DNA from: a virus
Reading direction: 5' to 3' (one strand)
Virus record (IMG/VR): IMGVR_UViG_3300025889_000467
Span: 1-34,183 of that record
Length of the DNA: 34,183 bases
Part shown: positions 1-9,138 of the stretch, piece after piece
Position numbering within the stretch: the first letter of the stretch is position 1
How the letters are laid out: each line of letters begins with the position of its first letter
Notes under the pieces: model-generated
Seen by the model: only the letters and a program-made list of their open reading frames with translations
Database searches by the model: none
Told to the model about the DNA's origin: nothing
Program-made: the position numbers and the translations under genes

Positions 1-71
1 GCAGTCGCTTTTTTAATCCAGCGACCTCCCTTTTTTACATATACATTTTTTCCTGAAGTTTTATATGGCAT
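1..71 (-). CDS. Small basic phage protein, partial (runs off left edge)
   Basis: A start codon at 71-69 overlaps the stop of the upstream acetyltransferase-like gene by one base (TAATG). The frame stays open to the window edge, giving 23 codons that begin MPYKTSGKNVYVKKGGRW. The peptide is rich in Lys and Gly. Short basic proteins of this general look are common and uncharacterised in phage genomes. Translational coupling by the TAATG junction is the same arrangement used elsewhere in this operon, which supports it being a real gene. No function can be assigned and the C-terminus is not visible. Confidence 0.6.
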   Translation of the reverse strand, partial: MPYKTSGKNVYVKKGGRWIKKAT

Positions 72-712
72 TACAACCTCGTAGGTATTGATTTAGTAGG
101 TGTAGGAACTACTACACCATTTACTGAAAGAGAAAAAGGTGTCCATTCTTCTTCAGTGAAGGATGCTTCGAAACTTTCTCTGTCAAAAGTGTTGTCTACA
201 TATTCACTATAAGTAGGTACATTTTCTACAGATACCGTCTCTCTCTGTACCGAGGCTCTTTGGGCTACTTTTGTAGATACCTGCGGTGCACTATTAATAG
301 TATAAAACTGAGCTATATCTGCTTTCAAAAATTGATTTGAAAACCAAGCTAATAAGTTGAAGAAAATGGAAAAATAACCCTGTCCTCTATATTGCTGTTT
401 TATACATATTCTATGAACACAAAAACAACTATTTGATCCGCCACTAGTATAAGATAAACAGACTGCTCCTACCTCATCGCCAGAAGGGTTGCATAGAAAA
501 AACACTCCATGATTTATAACAGGTATAGAGTTTTTTACTATATAAATATCATTTAAAGTTTTTTCCGATCTTTCACACCAATCTAAAGATTGTCTTAAAT
601 TAAAGGAGTAGTGTAAGTATTCTTTAAAAATACTGTTTAATTTTTCCGCATCAGTAAAAGTCTCCGACACTTCTCTTAGATAAAAATTATTTTGACTGTT
701 TGATATTTTCAT
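71..712 (-). CDS. GNAT-family N-acetyltransferase-like protein
   Basis: This 213-aa protein sits directly downstream of the fibre-like gene, with a 3-base gap. Residues about 65-125 look like a GNAT core: two hydrophobic strands (around GVFFLCNPSGDEVGAVCLSY), then the acetyl-CoA pyrophosphate-binding motif Q107-Y-R-G110-Q-G112 (consensus Q/R-x-x-G-x-G/A) followed by a hydrophobic helix. The last 60 residues are low-complexity, rich in Thr, Ser, Glu and Val, and probably not part of the fold. GNAT enzymes transfer an acetyl group from acetyl-CoA to an amine. The substrate here is unknown; the position at the end of the tail operon suggests a virion protein or a host factor. It is shorter in its conserved part than many family members, so activity is not certain. 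Confidence 0.62.
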   Translation of the reverse strand: MKISNSQNNFYLREVSETFTDAEKLNSIFKEYLHYSFNLRQSLDWCERSEKTLNDIYIVKNSIPVINHGVFFLCNPSGDEVGAVCLSYTSGGSNSCFCVHRICIKQQYRGQGYFSIFFNLLAWFSNQFLKADIAQFYTINSAPQVSTKVAQRASVQRETVSVENVPTYSEYVDNTFDRESFEASFTEEEWTPFSLSVNGVVVPTPTKSIPTRL

Positions 713-715
713 AAA

Positions 716-1948
716 TTAGCCTTTTACATCCCCTGGGTTGATTGGTGCAGCATTATTTATTCCAGAAATAGAAACAGATACTGCTGTAACTGAGTTAGAG
801 GGGGTATGTGTTATGCTGCAAACATAACCTCCTCCAGATGCTCCATCATAGTTTTGAATCTGATCATATCCATTATTTTGACTTCCTCCAGTACCATAGG
901 ACTCGGTATGTGAAGTTCCATTAATATTTATAGTATAATTAGCCTCGTTTGTATAAGTAGCCCCTCCAGTTATGCCTGTAAAAGAGTAATATACTGATCT
1001 AACTTTACTTCCCTCTAAACCTCCTGAACTTGTAGTAGAACCAGGATTTCCAATATGTCTTAATCTGACTTCTGCAACTTTTGTAGATCCCGCAAAAAAT
1101 TCATGTAGTGTTTGAATCCAAGGTTCGCCATTACCATTCGTACCGCTCCCATGCTCGTATTCAAAGTCGTTTGTAGCAGTATAAGTATACTTATAATTAC
1201 TAGAAGATCTAGGCTGATAATTTGTTCCGTCATAGTTAAAACCGATTACTGTAGGACCGACCCATTTTGTTGAAGCGGCATTGATATCCGAAACATCTTC
1301 TGTTACGGAATTTCCGAAGCCATCTTGTACTCTAACGGGAATAGTGAAAGTCACAGGACCAGTACCCAAACCTGGAGTAGTTTCTTGTGCTAGAAAATTA
1401 GATTCCCAATAATTATTTGCATTCGAAGCAGTAATAGTAGGTCTTTCTAGAACCCAATTTGCATCAGATAAATTAGTAAAAGAGTTTGTAGAAAAATTAT
1501 AACTATCTGCTGTTGGAGCCACTCCCCCATTAGGAGCAGAAGCAGAAGCTACATTGTAATAAACAATTCCATTAGTTACTTGTAAACCTGCGCTGCCATC
1601 GGATCCTATAGAACCGTCCTTAGACTTAACTACAGTATATTTTAAGTCTACTGGTTGAGAATTATACTCCGCTCTCAAAACAAATTGTTCTGTATCGGAA
1701 ATCCAAGCACCAGTAGAAGATACGGAACCTGTCACATCTAAGGTTCCTGAAGCTTCGTCTGTAAAAGAAGCAGTATAAGATCCTCCACTAAAATTAGTAA
1801 CAGTGTATGTACCCGGACTATTTTGAGTACCTTTAGGGTTGACTGTACAATTAGTTTCTGAGCTAAAAGAAACAGTTGAACCGCTTCCTGCCTGTAAAAC
1901 TAAAGTAATTTTATCAAAAGTTTCTACATTTTGAGTTATAGTTGCCAT
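716..1948 (-). CDS. Putative tail fibre / tail-tip adhesin downstream of J
   Basis: This 410-aa protein is beta-rich, with many Ser, Thr, Gly, Asn and Tyr and only two cysteines. I see no catalytic motif. Residues 1-75 look like an immunoglobulin-like beta-sandwich. A short Gly-rich hinge (GSIGSDGSAG, around residue 115) separates it from the rest, and the C-terminus is Gly/Asn-rich. It starts 15 bases after the J stop with a good ribosome site, and in lambdoid phages this slot usually holds side tail fibre or accessory tip genes. I therefore infer a receptor-binding or tip-decorating role. I recognise no specific family, and a fibre role rests on composition and position only. Confidence 0.5.
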   Translation of the reverse strand: MATITQNVETFDKITLVLQAGSGSTVSFSSETNCTVNPKGTQNSPGTYTVTNFSGGSYTASFTDEASGTLDVTGSVSSTGAWISDTEQFVLRAEYNSQPVDLKYTVVKSKDGSIGSDGSAGLQVTNGIVYYNVASASAPNGGVAPTADSYNFSTNSFTNLSDANWVLERPTITASNANNYWESNFLAQETTPGLGTGPVTFTIPVRVQDGFGNSVTEDVSDINAASTKWVGPTVIGFNYDGTNYQPRSSSNYKYTYTATNDFEYEHGSGTNGNGEPWIQTLHEFFAGSTKVAEVRLRHIGNPGSTTSSGGLEGSKVRSVYYSFTGITGGATYTNEANYTININGTSHTESYGTGGSQNNGYDQIQNYDGASGGGYVCSITHTPSNSVTAVSVSISGINNAAPINPGDVKG

Positions 1949-1958
1949 TTATATATTT

Positions 1959-1964
1959 CTCCTT
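1959..1964 (-). promoter_or_regulatory. Ribosome binding site of the 410-aa fibre-like gene
   Basis: AAGGAG on the minus strand, 10 bases before the ATG at 1948. It overlaps the TAA stop of the J gene (1965-1963), so termination on J and initiation on the fibre gene are physically linked. Confidence 0.65.
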
Positions 1965-4900
1965 ACGGGCCTACAAAAGAGCTTAAACTTACAGATACAG
2001 AACAATCATTACTGCCAGCTCCCGCTTTTCTTATTGAAATAGTTACATTAGAGGAACGGCCATCAGGTTCATACCTACTACCTACTATTAAAGACCCTAT
2101 TTGTCTAGTATATTGTAAACTTGCCCAAGTATTTTCAGCCCAGCTTGCAAATGGAGCGTCTCCAGAATTTAATACCCACTTAATTTCATATAAGTCCCCA
2201 ATATCAGAAGCTCTATCTGCAACCGGAAGCCAGTCATCTGTAGCTGGAAAATCATTACAGAAACCTACTACAGTTCTGCCTAAGTCACCGCTTCTTAAAA
2301 AATTAAGTGTTACAGCAGCAGTATAATTAACCCCTGCTTGTGTTGCTTCTTCAGTAGCAAAATAACTAGTTGTAGCAATCTGAGCTGTTCCCGAAGCTGT
2401 TCCAGTATCTTGAATATTTACAGTTCCCAGAGAAGATAAAGAACTTCCTCCTGAAGCAGCTCCATAAATAGCGGGAACAAAACTTTCTCCAGAATCTGCT
2501 CCGTCTGAGGCAATATCAATAGTATAATCTTGCTGACCAGAGCTTAAGGTAATAGCGGTCCTAGCCACTACCCCATCTATAGGAGCATTCGTACCGTAAT
2601 TAGGATTAGAAAAGTCTGCTGTAGTTATTCCTACAGGGGAGTCAAAAGATAAATACATAGTAGAAACATTTGTATTATCTGTTTCAAGGTGAACTGTAAA
2701 AGTGGTTCCTTCAGACGGGGAGTTACTGCTAACTGAAAAATTAAAAGTTTGTTTAGTAATAGTTATAACAGAAGAAGTAGCTAGTTTTGTCCCATTAGAT
2801 GCTGCATCATATATTTCAGCATAAAAAGTTTCATTAGTAGTATCAAAGTTTATAGCAGTAGTAAAAGTAGTAGAAGTACCATTACCTCCAGTATCTAAAT
2901 TAATTTGCTGTCGGCTTCCTGAAAGTGGAGGAGTTGCAGTAAAATCAAGGTCTGAAGTAGTTACATGAACAAACTGTAAATAAACGGAAGTACTGGGAGA
3001 CCCAGAAACACTAAAACTAAAATTAACTCCTTCTTTAATGGTAGTGGTAGAGGGTGTTAAACTATACCCACTAGAGCTTGAACTTCCAACTGTCGCTAAA
3101 ATATTATAATTAGTAGGAGGGTCTAATTGAAATAAATCATATTCTCCCGTAGTTTCACTAACAACTAGCGTTAATCCATTCTGGGTTTTGCTACTGTTTC
3201 CAGCGGCGGAGGTTCCCCCAACTACAGAATATGAGGCAGTGTTTGAAACATCTTGTCCACTAAAAAATACCTCCCAGCCCCCTGAAGCATTTACAAAATT
3301 ACTTTCAAAAGTTTTTCCGAAAGAGTCTGTGTTTATAGTTTGATTTGGATTAGTTAAAACTCCAGTTAAATTTCCTGAACCTTGTTTAACCCTAACAATT
3401 GAAAGTCCATCTTGTAAAGCTACATTAGTTTCCCCGATATTTCTAACCTCTACTTTAATTACATCAGCTCCCTGAGACCATGTAGCTGGCACTGGATATA
3501 AATAGAAAGGGTTAGTAGTATACTCCGGATTAGTTACAGCTACGCCATTTAAAGTATATCTATACTCTGGATCTAATATTGTTGTAGATCTTGTTTCTAT
3601 TCCGATGGAAGTAGGGTCATCAGGACTTGGCTCATAAGAAGGATTAGACCCAGATTGATCATAAACAATAGAATAATCGGTGGCTATAATACCTACATTT
3701 TGTCCGCTTTCTCCTATAGGGCCTTTACCATTAATATATAATTCTAGTTGCCATCTAATTGGGCTTGAAGATACCGTATCTACTTTTCCTAGTATAGCAT
3801 CTCTCGAAACTTCTGGTCGAAATTCTTGTCCAAATAAATAACCACCATTTAGAGTACGAAGAAAAGGAATATTTACGTACATTTTAGTATCGCTATCTAT
3901 AGCTATGATTGTTCTATACTCTGAATTTATTTGTTCTAAATCTGGATTAGCATTAGGAGAAGTTTTTATTAAATCTCCTAAAGAAAACTCTGTTGTAAAT
4001 GATGTGCCTACACCAACTACTTCTGAAGACCCTATGGAGGTGGATACTGTACCGCTAGAAGTTTCTAGTCCTGTACCGGTATATCCTAAAGGAACTAAAT
4101 ATGTTCTTCTTAAAGGACTTCCTGAAGTATCTTGAACTATATTGTCTGTATATACTTGTACGGCTTTCCATGGATGAGTAGTATCCTCACTATCAGAAGC
4201 ATCAAAATATAAGTAACTAGTTTCATCAAAGCCCATAGCACTAAAATCTTCTTCTTTAGCGGGCGCTGCTACAGGAGTTGAAAATTCATATCTTTCTCCT
4301 GATGGAGCTGTATAACTATACCTATTTCCCCCTAAAGTTGCCACTCCCGTTGATTCGTCAAAAGAAAAACTGTCTCCAGAAATAACTCCTCCAACTGCTA
4401 TAGAATTAATTCTGGAATTTCCCGCCGGGCTTAAAGATACAAATCTTCTAATAAGTACCCAGGGAGATTTTATTCCTAAATCATTGACCGTTCTTACTCT
4501 AACACTATAAAAACCTTCGGAAACCCCAGATACAGAGAAAGATGTAGTGTTTCCTGGTACTCTTTCCGTTTTTAAAGTACTTAGTCCTTCTACCTCTGTA
4601 AAATTATGCTGTAGCTCAAATGTCGATAAAAATCTATATGGAATGGCAGTAGTCAATCCCTGACTATCCGTATAGTCTTCTGTCGGAGATACCCAGGAAA
4701 TAATTACTTTTTGACCTGTTGCATTACCAAAAGTTGATGTTCTAGCTTCGGGAACCATTTGAACAGAAAGACCTGTTGGCGGAGGGACATCGTCTAATCT
4801 TCCAGATACAGGTATATATGTTGTAGTATATACTGGAGGATCTACATCAATTTCATCAAATTTTTCGGGATAATAATTAGAGGCTGTAATACTATATTCA

Positions 4901-7689
4901 GTTTCACTATCTTCTGAAATACTTAAAATTCTATATTCTTTTATCTCCTCAGTGGTTGTGTCTGTTTTTCGTCCTACAGCCCACACAACATCTACGGTTG
5001 GAGCAGCGCTAAAAGCTCCTTGTACTGTTACCTGATTCAAAGCACTCAAAACTCCATCTATGCTTTTTACTTCTACTCTAGTATTATTAGAATATGTCGT
5101 ACTTACATAAGCTCCCTGATTATCGACTAAATTTATCGAATCTTCTAAAGTAGATATGGGATTGCCTCCATTATCTTCTATTAAAAGAGCTCCTCTAGTA
5201 TATGGTTGTCCGTTTAATGTAACTGAATCTTGGGCTAAGAAAATTCCAGGTTCTGGAAATATTAAATATAAAACGCAGTCACCAGCATTCCCGCCAGGAT
5301 AACTAATTACCCTATCTAAATTAATAACCGTAGAGGTTGAACCAGCAGCTACACGGCCACTAGATTCTATTCCTATATTGTCCTTATCCTGTATATTAAT
5401 TATCTCTCCGGGTCTAAGAAAAGAAGCATTAATAGAAGTGACAAAACTTACAATTTCGGTCTCGTTCAATAAAGTAGCTATCTGCCATTCCGCTACTCTT
5501 CTTGCCTGTCCTTCTGAGGTACAGCCAAATGCTACAATATCTTTAGAAACGATTTTTCCTTGTTTTGCAACATCGCCAGTATCCTCTACTGTTAATATAG
5601 TCTGCTTATAAAATTCGTCTGGATTATTCCACCTTACATTAATTTGATTAACCCTACTCTTGCTTCCGGTATATGTATAACTAAATAATCCGTCCTTTAC
5701 ATTAGATGAATTAAAAGTATAGACAGGTTCTTTAGGTCTATCCTGTACAGGAGTTATAGATCCGTCTATCCAATACATCATACCTCTAAAAACACTTGCT
5801 AAATCTTTTAAAACCTTATATGCTTCTTCCCTGCCTATTAAATAAACATTACAAGTAAATCTGGGTTCTTCAGACCCTTTTCCATTATCAACTAGTTCAT
5901 CACAATATCTAGCTATTTGATACAAGGTATATTTATCTATTTCATCCTCTTGTAAATATTCTCCTAGCCCATATTCTTTATTTGTCAAGATATCATAAAA
6001 AACCCATGCAGGATTATTACAATAAACTTTTGAGGCATTTATATCAGTAACAGCTAAAGTTTCGTCGCCTCTAAAAGAGCCATCCCAAGTTTGATACGTA
6101 CCAGCATCTAATCCTGTACCCTTTTGTCTAGTGTATAATGCGCCTACGCTACCCACTTCATCTCTAGGAAAATAGTTGGTCGGTACTTTTATTTTCATAC
6201 CCCTTAAATGATAAGCTCTGGTCGGAGGTTGTTGAAAATCTTCAGCAGAAAAACTTACCGCCCCATACGCTGTTAATGGGTAAGAGAATTTATCAAAAAT
6301 ATATGCAGTGACGTTTTTGATAAGACAATTAGCAATAAAAACATTATCTGAGGGGCAATACTCTCCTAAAACTTCTGGACTAAGCCTTCTTATTTCTATT
6401 TCCCAATCTTTAAAAGGTTTGTACCTATCTAAATTTATAGTAAATTCTTTTAAAAATGAACTATTTTTATTTTTACCAGAAACAACACCAGAACTATATC
6501 TACTACCGCCGTACCCATAATTATTATGGGCATAATTAATTAAATTACTAGCAGCATTTCCTTTGACATCTGTAGTAAACGGCCATGAAGGAATATTATT
6601 TGCAAATTTTGCACCACCGTTTCCCGCTCCTGTGCCATAGTCTTTTCCATATATAAGTCTAGATTGGGTAGTCGGAGTTCCTCCTATATCTGTTGTATAG
6701 TTTAAAATAATTTGAAATTCTACATACGTTGTTCTGGATTCTCCCTCTCTTCCCTGGTGCCTCAAACCCGCAGGAAATTCTATAGCTACTTTTACAGCAT
6801 CTATCTCTGTATAGGAATATTGACTAAAATTAAAAGTATTTCCATTAATTTTTATAGGATTCTGACTTCCTCCAGCATAGGAGGATCTTAGTAAATCACT
6901 ACCATTACCTATAATAACGGAAGCAGAGGGGGCTCCTGCACCCCTGTTCATTACTTCTAAAGGTTTTTGATATCTCGTACCTGTTTGAACATAACCGTAT
7001 GTGTCGTCATAACTGACAGAAGGTGTAGTGGAAGAAGGATATTGAACTGCTGGAGAAAGTCTACAATTTGCATCGGTGACGCTAGTAGAAATTGCACTTA
7101 CTAGTGTACAAGAATCATCTGTCAAACCTGAAGTGCTTAATTTTGTTATTTCATCTACCGTAACTATAATCCCTGCAGGTCTGGGAGTTTCTATAGGTGG
7201 ATATATATCTACAGAGTTTCCAGAAGTACCATTTAGCCCTATGATAATTCCAACATAGTCTTTACCGTCTATACCAGCTCCATTAATTCTTATAATATGC
7301 TTTAAAAAATCACTAGCGGCTACAGAATCCGTTCCAGTATAATTCAAGGTATATTTCTCTTCGAAAAATGAAGTAGCGGTTACATTTACAGTAGTAGCTC
7401 CTTTATATAATATATTAGTGGTGGTGGTTTGAGTTCCTGTACCAAAAATTTGTAAGTACCTATCTCCTTCATCAAAGTTTATATTGGCAAATAATCCATT
7501 TGCATTAGTTACAGAAGTTCCTGATGCTGAGCATTTTCCAGCAACCCCCCTTAAAGTATTATACTTTGTTTTGGATAGTAATGAAGTACTATTTAAATAA
7601 ATACCAGACATACCGCCAACTAAACCTTCTATTTCTCCACAAGAAAGTAAGTCTATTATATATCCATATTGTTTTTCTGTATAAGCCAT
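1963..7689 (-). CDS. J: Tail tip / host specificity protein, lambda gpJ-like
   Basis: This 1908-aa protein is the central tail-tip protein that closes the tail and contacts the receptor; lambda J is 1132 aa. The N-terminal two thirds read like the J family. They open with a LLSCGEIEGLVGG segment (residues about 15-27), common in J proteins. Residues about 650-690 (DRPKEPVYTF, SKSRVNQINVRWNNP) and about 755-770 (FLRPGEIINIQDKDN) are the phage tail-hub core. A fibronectin type III-like domain starts at PPPTGLSV (about 970-1090). Two Calx-beta-like repeats lie at about 1540-1640 and 1640-1760, followed by a short beta-rich C-terminal domain. It lies directly after I (one base between) and has a GAGGAG ribosome site inside the end of I. 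The long C-terminal half is the probable host-range determinant. Confidence 0.93.
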   Translation of the reverse strand: MAYTEKQYGYIIDLLSCGEIEGLVGGMSGIYLNSTSLLSKTKYNTLRGVAGKCSASGTSVTNANGLFANINFDEGDRYLQIFGTGTQTTTTNILYKGATTVNVTATSFFEEKYTLNYTGTDSVAASDFLKHIIRINGAGIDGKDYVGIIIGLNGTSGNSVDIYPPIETPRPAGIIVTVDEITKLSTSGLTDDSCTLVSAISTSVTDANCRLSPAVQYPSSTTPSVSYDDTYGYVQTGTRYQKPLEVMNRGAGAPSASVIIGNGSDLLRSSYAGGSQNPIKINGNTFNFSQYSYTEIDAVKVAIEFPAGLRHQGREGESRTTYVEFQIILNYTTDIGGTPTTQSRLIYGKDYGTGAGNGGAKFANNIPSWPFTTDVKGNAASNLINYAHNNYGYGGSRYSSGVVSGKNKNSSFLKEFTINLDRYKPFKDWEIEIRRLSPEVLGEYCPSDNVFIANCLIKNVTAYIFDKFSYPLTAYGAVSFSAEDFQQPPTRAYHLRGMKIKVPTNYFPRDEVGSVGALYTRQKGTGLDAGTYQTWDGSFRGDETLAVTDINASKVYCNNPAWVFYDILTNKEYGLGEYLQEDEIDKYTLYQIARYCDELVDNGKGSEEPRFTCNVYLIGREEAYKVLKDLASVFRGMMYWIDGSITPVQDRPKEPVYTFNSSNVKDGLFSYTYTGSKSRVNQINVRWNNPDEFYKQTILTVEDTGDVAKQGKIVSKDIVAFGCTSEGQARRVAEWQIATLLNETEIVSFVTSINASFLRPGEIINIQDKDNIGIESSGRVAAGSTSTVINLDRVISYPGGNAGDCVLYLIFPEPGIFLAQDSVTLNGQPYTRGALLIEDNGGNPISTLEDSINLVDNQGAYVSTTYSNNTRVEVKSIDGVLSALNQVTVQGAFSAAPTVDVVWAVGRKTDTTTEEIKEYRILSISEDSETEYSITASNYYPEKFDEIDVDPPVYTTTYIPVSGRLDDVPPPTGLSVQMVPEARTSTFGNATGQKVIISWVSPTEDYTDSQGLTTAIPYRFLSTFELQHNFTEVEGLSTLKTERVPGNTTSFSVSGVSEGFYSVRVRTVNDLGIKSPWVLIRRFVSLSPAGNSRINSIAVGGVISGDSFSFDESTGVATLGGNRYSYTAPSGERYEFSTPVAAPAKEEDFSAMGFDETSYLYFDASDSEDTTHPWKAVQVYTDNIVQDTSGSPLRRTYLVPLGYTGTGLETSSGTVSTSIGSSEVVGVGTSFTTEFSLGDLIKTSPNANPDLEQINSEYRTIIAIDSDTKMYVNIPFLRTLNGGYLFGQEFRPEVSRDAILGKVDTVSSSPIRWQLELYINGKGPIGESGQNVGIIATDYSIVYDQSGSNPSYEPSPDDPTSIGIETRSTTILDPEYRYTLNGVAVTNPEYTTNPFYLYPVPATWSQGADVIKVEVRNIGETNVALQDGLSIVRVKQGSGNLTGVLTNPNQTINTDSFGKTFESNFVNASGGWEVFFSGQDVSNTASYSVVGGTSAAGNSSKTQNGLTLVVSETTGEYDLFQLDPPTNYNILATVGSSSSSGYSLTPSTTTIKEGVNFSFSVSGSPSTSVYLQFVHVTTSDLDFTATPPLSGSRQQINLDTGGNGTSTTFTTAINFDTTNETFYAEIYDAASNGTKLATSSVITITKQTFNFSVSSNSPSEGTTFTVHLETDNTNVSTMYLSFDSPVGITTADFSNPNYGTNAPIDGVVARTAITLSSGQQDYTIDIASDGADSGESFVPAIYGAASGGSSLSSLGTVNIQDTGTASGTAQIATTSYFATEEATQAGVNYTAAVTLNFLRSGDLGRTVVGFCNDFPATDDWLPVADRASDIGDLYEIKWVLNSGDAPFASWAENTWASLQYTRQIGSLIVGSRYEPDGRSSNVTISIRKAGAGSNDCSVSVSLSSFVGP

Positions 7690-7690
7690 T

Positions 7691-8437
7691 TTACACTCCT
7701 CGAGTACTAACTATAAATACTCCATCATCTATTAAACTTTGACCTGTTAATACAGGGTTTACAGCTAAAGAGGTAGAAAAATTAAAAGAGTTTTCTGTTA
7801 CTGGAGGATTTGATCCTTCTCCACCATTAAAATTAAGAGCACTGTTACCTTGAGAAGTAGTAGTGTTTGTACCCTCTACAACATCGCCCCTTATTACTGC
7901 AGGTGCTGAAGAATAGTATGCAGAAATTGCTCCGCCCCCTACTATTAGTTCTCCATAAAGTACTGGAACAGGTAGCCCCTGGGTTATATTATTTACTGGA
8001 CCATCAAATAAATAACTTTGATCATTTTCGTTTTCTGTCTCTGGGCCTGGAGCGGTGAGTTCCGTAATACCTTGAGAAATAAGACTGATGCCTGCCGGTA
8101 TTAAGTACGGGGCTAATGGTTGAAAAAGAATCCCTACTACTACTAAAATAATTCCCGCTAATATTTTTAAACCTTTTTTTGCTCCATCTGGTACTTCTAC
8201 TATAATAATTTCTTCATTATCTATAGTTTTTAATAGAAGATCTTCAGGATTTTCTAAAATGTCCTTACCTTTTTTAATCTCATACGCTACTCCTAGTTTA
8301 TCGGCATTTATTAAGTATTGCTTAAACCCTTTAGTTTGACACTCTATAAGTTTAAAAATATCTCTGATATTACTACAATTAGTTTCCCAAACTTCTCCAA
8401 ATTTAGCAATATTTCCAACTAAACGAACTGTTTGCAT
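7691..8437 (-). CDS. I: Tail assembly protein I-like
   Basis: A 248-aa protein lying between K and J, as in lambda. Residues about 1-85 form a small alpha/beta region. A strongly hydrophobic segment follows (GLKILAGIILVVVGILFQPL, about residue 90-125), then the characteristic motif SYLFDGPVNNITQGLPVPVL and YGELIVGGGAIS, which lambda gpI and its relatives share (FxGPVNxxxQGxPVPxxYG). The last 60 residues are Gly/Ser/Asn-rich. In lambda, gpI is needed for tail-tip assembly and is not found in the finished virion. It overlaps the end of K by 19 bases, so the two genes are probably translationally coupled. Confidence 0.88.
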   Translation of the reverse strand: MQTVRLVGNIAKFGEVWETNCSNIRDIFKLIECQTKGFKQYLINADKLGVAYEIKKGKDILENPEDLLLKTIDNEEIIIVEVPDGAKKGLKILAGIILVVVGILFQPLAPYLIPAGISLISQGITELTAPGPETENENDQSYLFDGPVNNITQGLPVPVLYGELIVGGGAISAYYSSAPAVIRGDVVEGTNTTTSQGNSALNFNGGEGSNPPVTENSFNFSTSLAVNPVLTGQSLIDDGVFIVSTRGV

Positions 8438-9138
8438 CTGTTATACCTTTTTATATACTTATTCCACCCGGAATATATAGATTCTCTACAAGAAAGTCTA
8501 TTCTCTGCGTGATGCAAAAATAAACCTTCGCCTAAATAAATACCACAATGATTGGGGATATTTGAATAAACATTAAATGTAATTACATCATGGACTTCTG
8601 GCTCTTCTACTTCTATAAACCCAAATGATTCATATAAATCATCAAAATAATTCAATCCTTTTTCCCACCAATCATCTTCAAATTCTATACTTGGAAGTAT
8701 AATGCCTAACTTTTCTCTATAATAGTCTCGAACTAAAGAATAACAGTCATTTTTTCCAAACTCATATGTTCTTCCTAGTAGAGGGGCTTCTTTATACTTA
8801 GGTACATGGGTAAATTTTTTTAACTCTGGTATTGTAAAAACTATATAAGGAATATTTAAAAAATTACTTGTTGCAATATCTTTTTCACTCGGACCTTCGG
8901 TAGAATCCGGATGACTATGAATTATAGCATATATGTCTCCAGATAAACTTGCTTTAATATATTCACCTGGATCTATTTTAAAAGAGTTTTCTTTATCCTC
9001 AGCTACATTAGTACAAGGAACCCATTTTAGTTTTCCTCTTTGGTTTAATAATATTCCACAACCCTCTTCTGGATAACAATCTATAAAATATTCTACTATT
9101 TCTTTATCTTCTTTGCTGTACACCAGGAAACCCACCAA
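8419..9138 (-). CDS. K: Tail assembly protein K: JAB/MPN metalloprotease plus NlpC/P60 peptidase
   Basis: A 239-aa two-domain protein. Residues 1-110 are a JAB/MPN domain with a complete JAMM zinc motif: E25, H74-x-H76-P77 and S84-x-x-D87. Residues about 118-239 are an NlpC/P60 domain with the expected nucleophile C132 (in NDCYSLVRDYY) and a histidine at H197 (in NHCGIYLG), with a third polar position probably at H209/H210. In lambda, K is required for tail-tip assembly; the NlpC/P60 domain may also cut peptidoglycan cross-links. All visible catalytic residues are kept, so both domains could be active. The start at 9138 lies 35 bases inside the end of L; no later Met would preserve the JAB domain. 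Confidence 0.93.
   Translation of the reverse strand: MVGFLVYSKEDKEIVEYFIDCYPEEGCGILLNQRGKLKWVPCTNVAEDKENSFKIDPGEYIKASLSGDIYAIIHSHPDSTEGPSEKDIATSNFLNIPYIVFTIPELKKFTHVPKYKEAPLLGRTYEFGKNDCYSLVRDYYREKLGIILPSIEFEDDWWEKGLNYFDDLYESFGFIEVEEPEVHDVITFNVYSNIPNHCGIYLGEGLFLHHAENRLSCRESIYSGWNKYIKRYNRCKQFV

Noticed and set aside
1931-2326. 131-aa plus-strand frame
   Set aside because: It is antisense to the J C-terminus. No gene on the plus strand is supported anywhere in the window.
6514-6530. Palindrome CCCATAATTATTATGGG
   Set aside because: Lies inside the J coding sequence and encodes ordinary His/Asn/Tyr residues; no T-tract or regulatory context.
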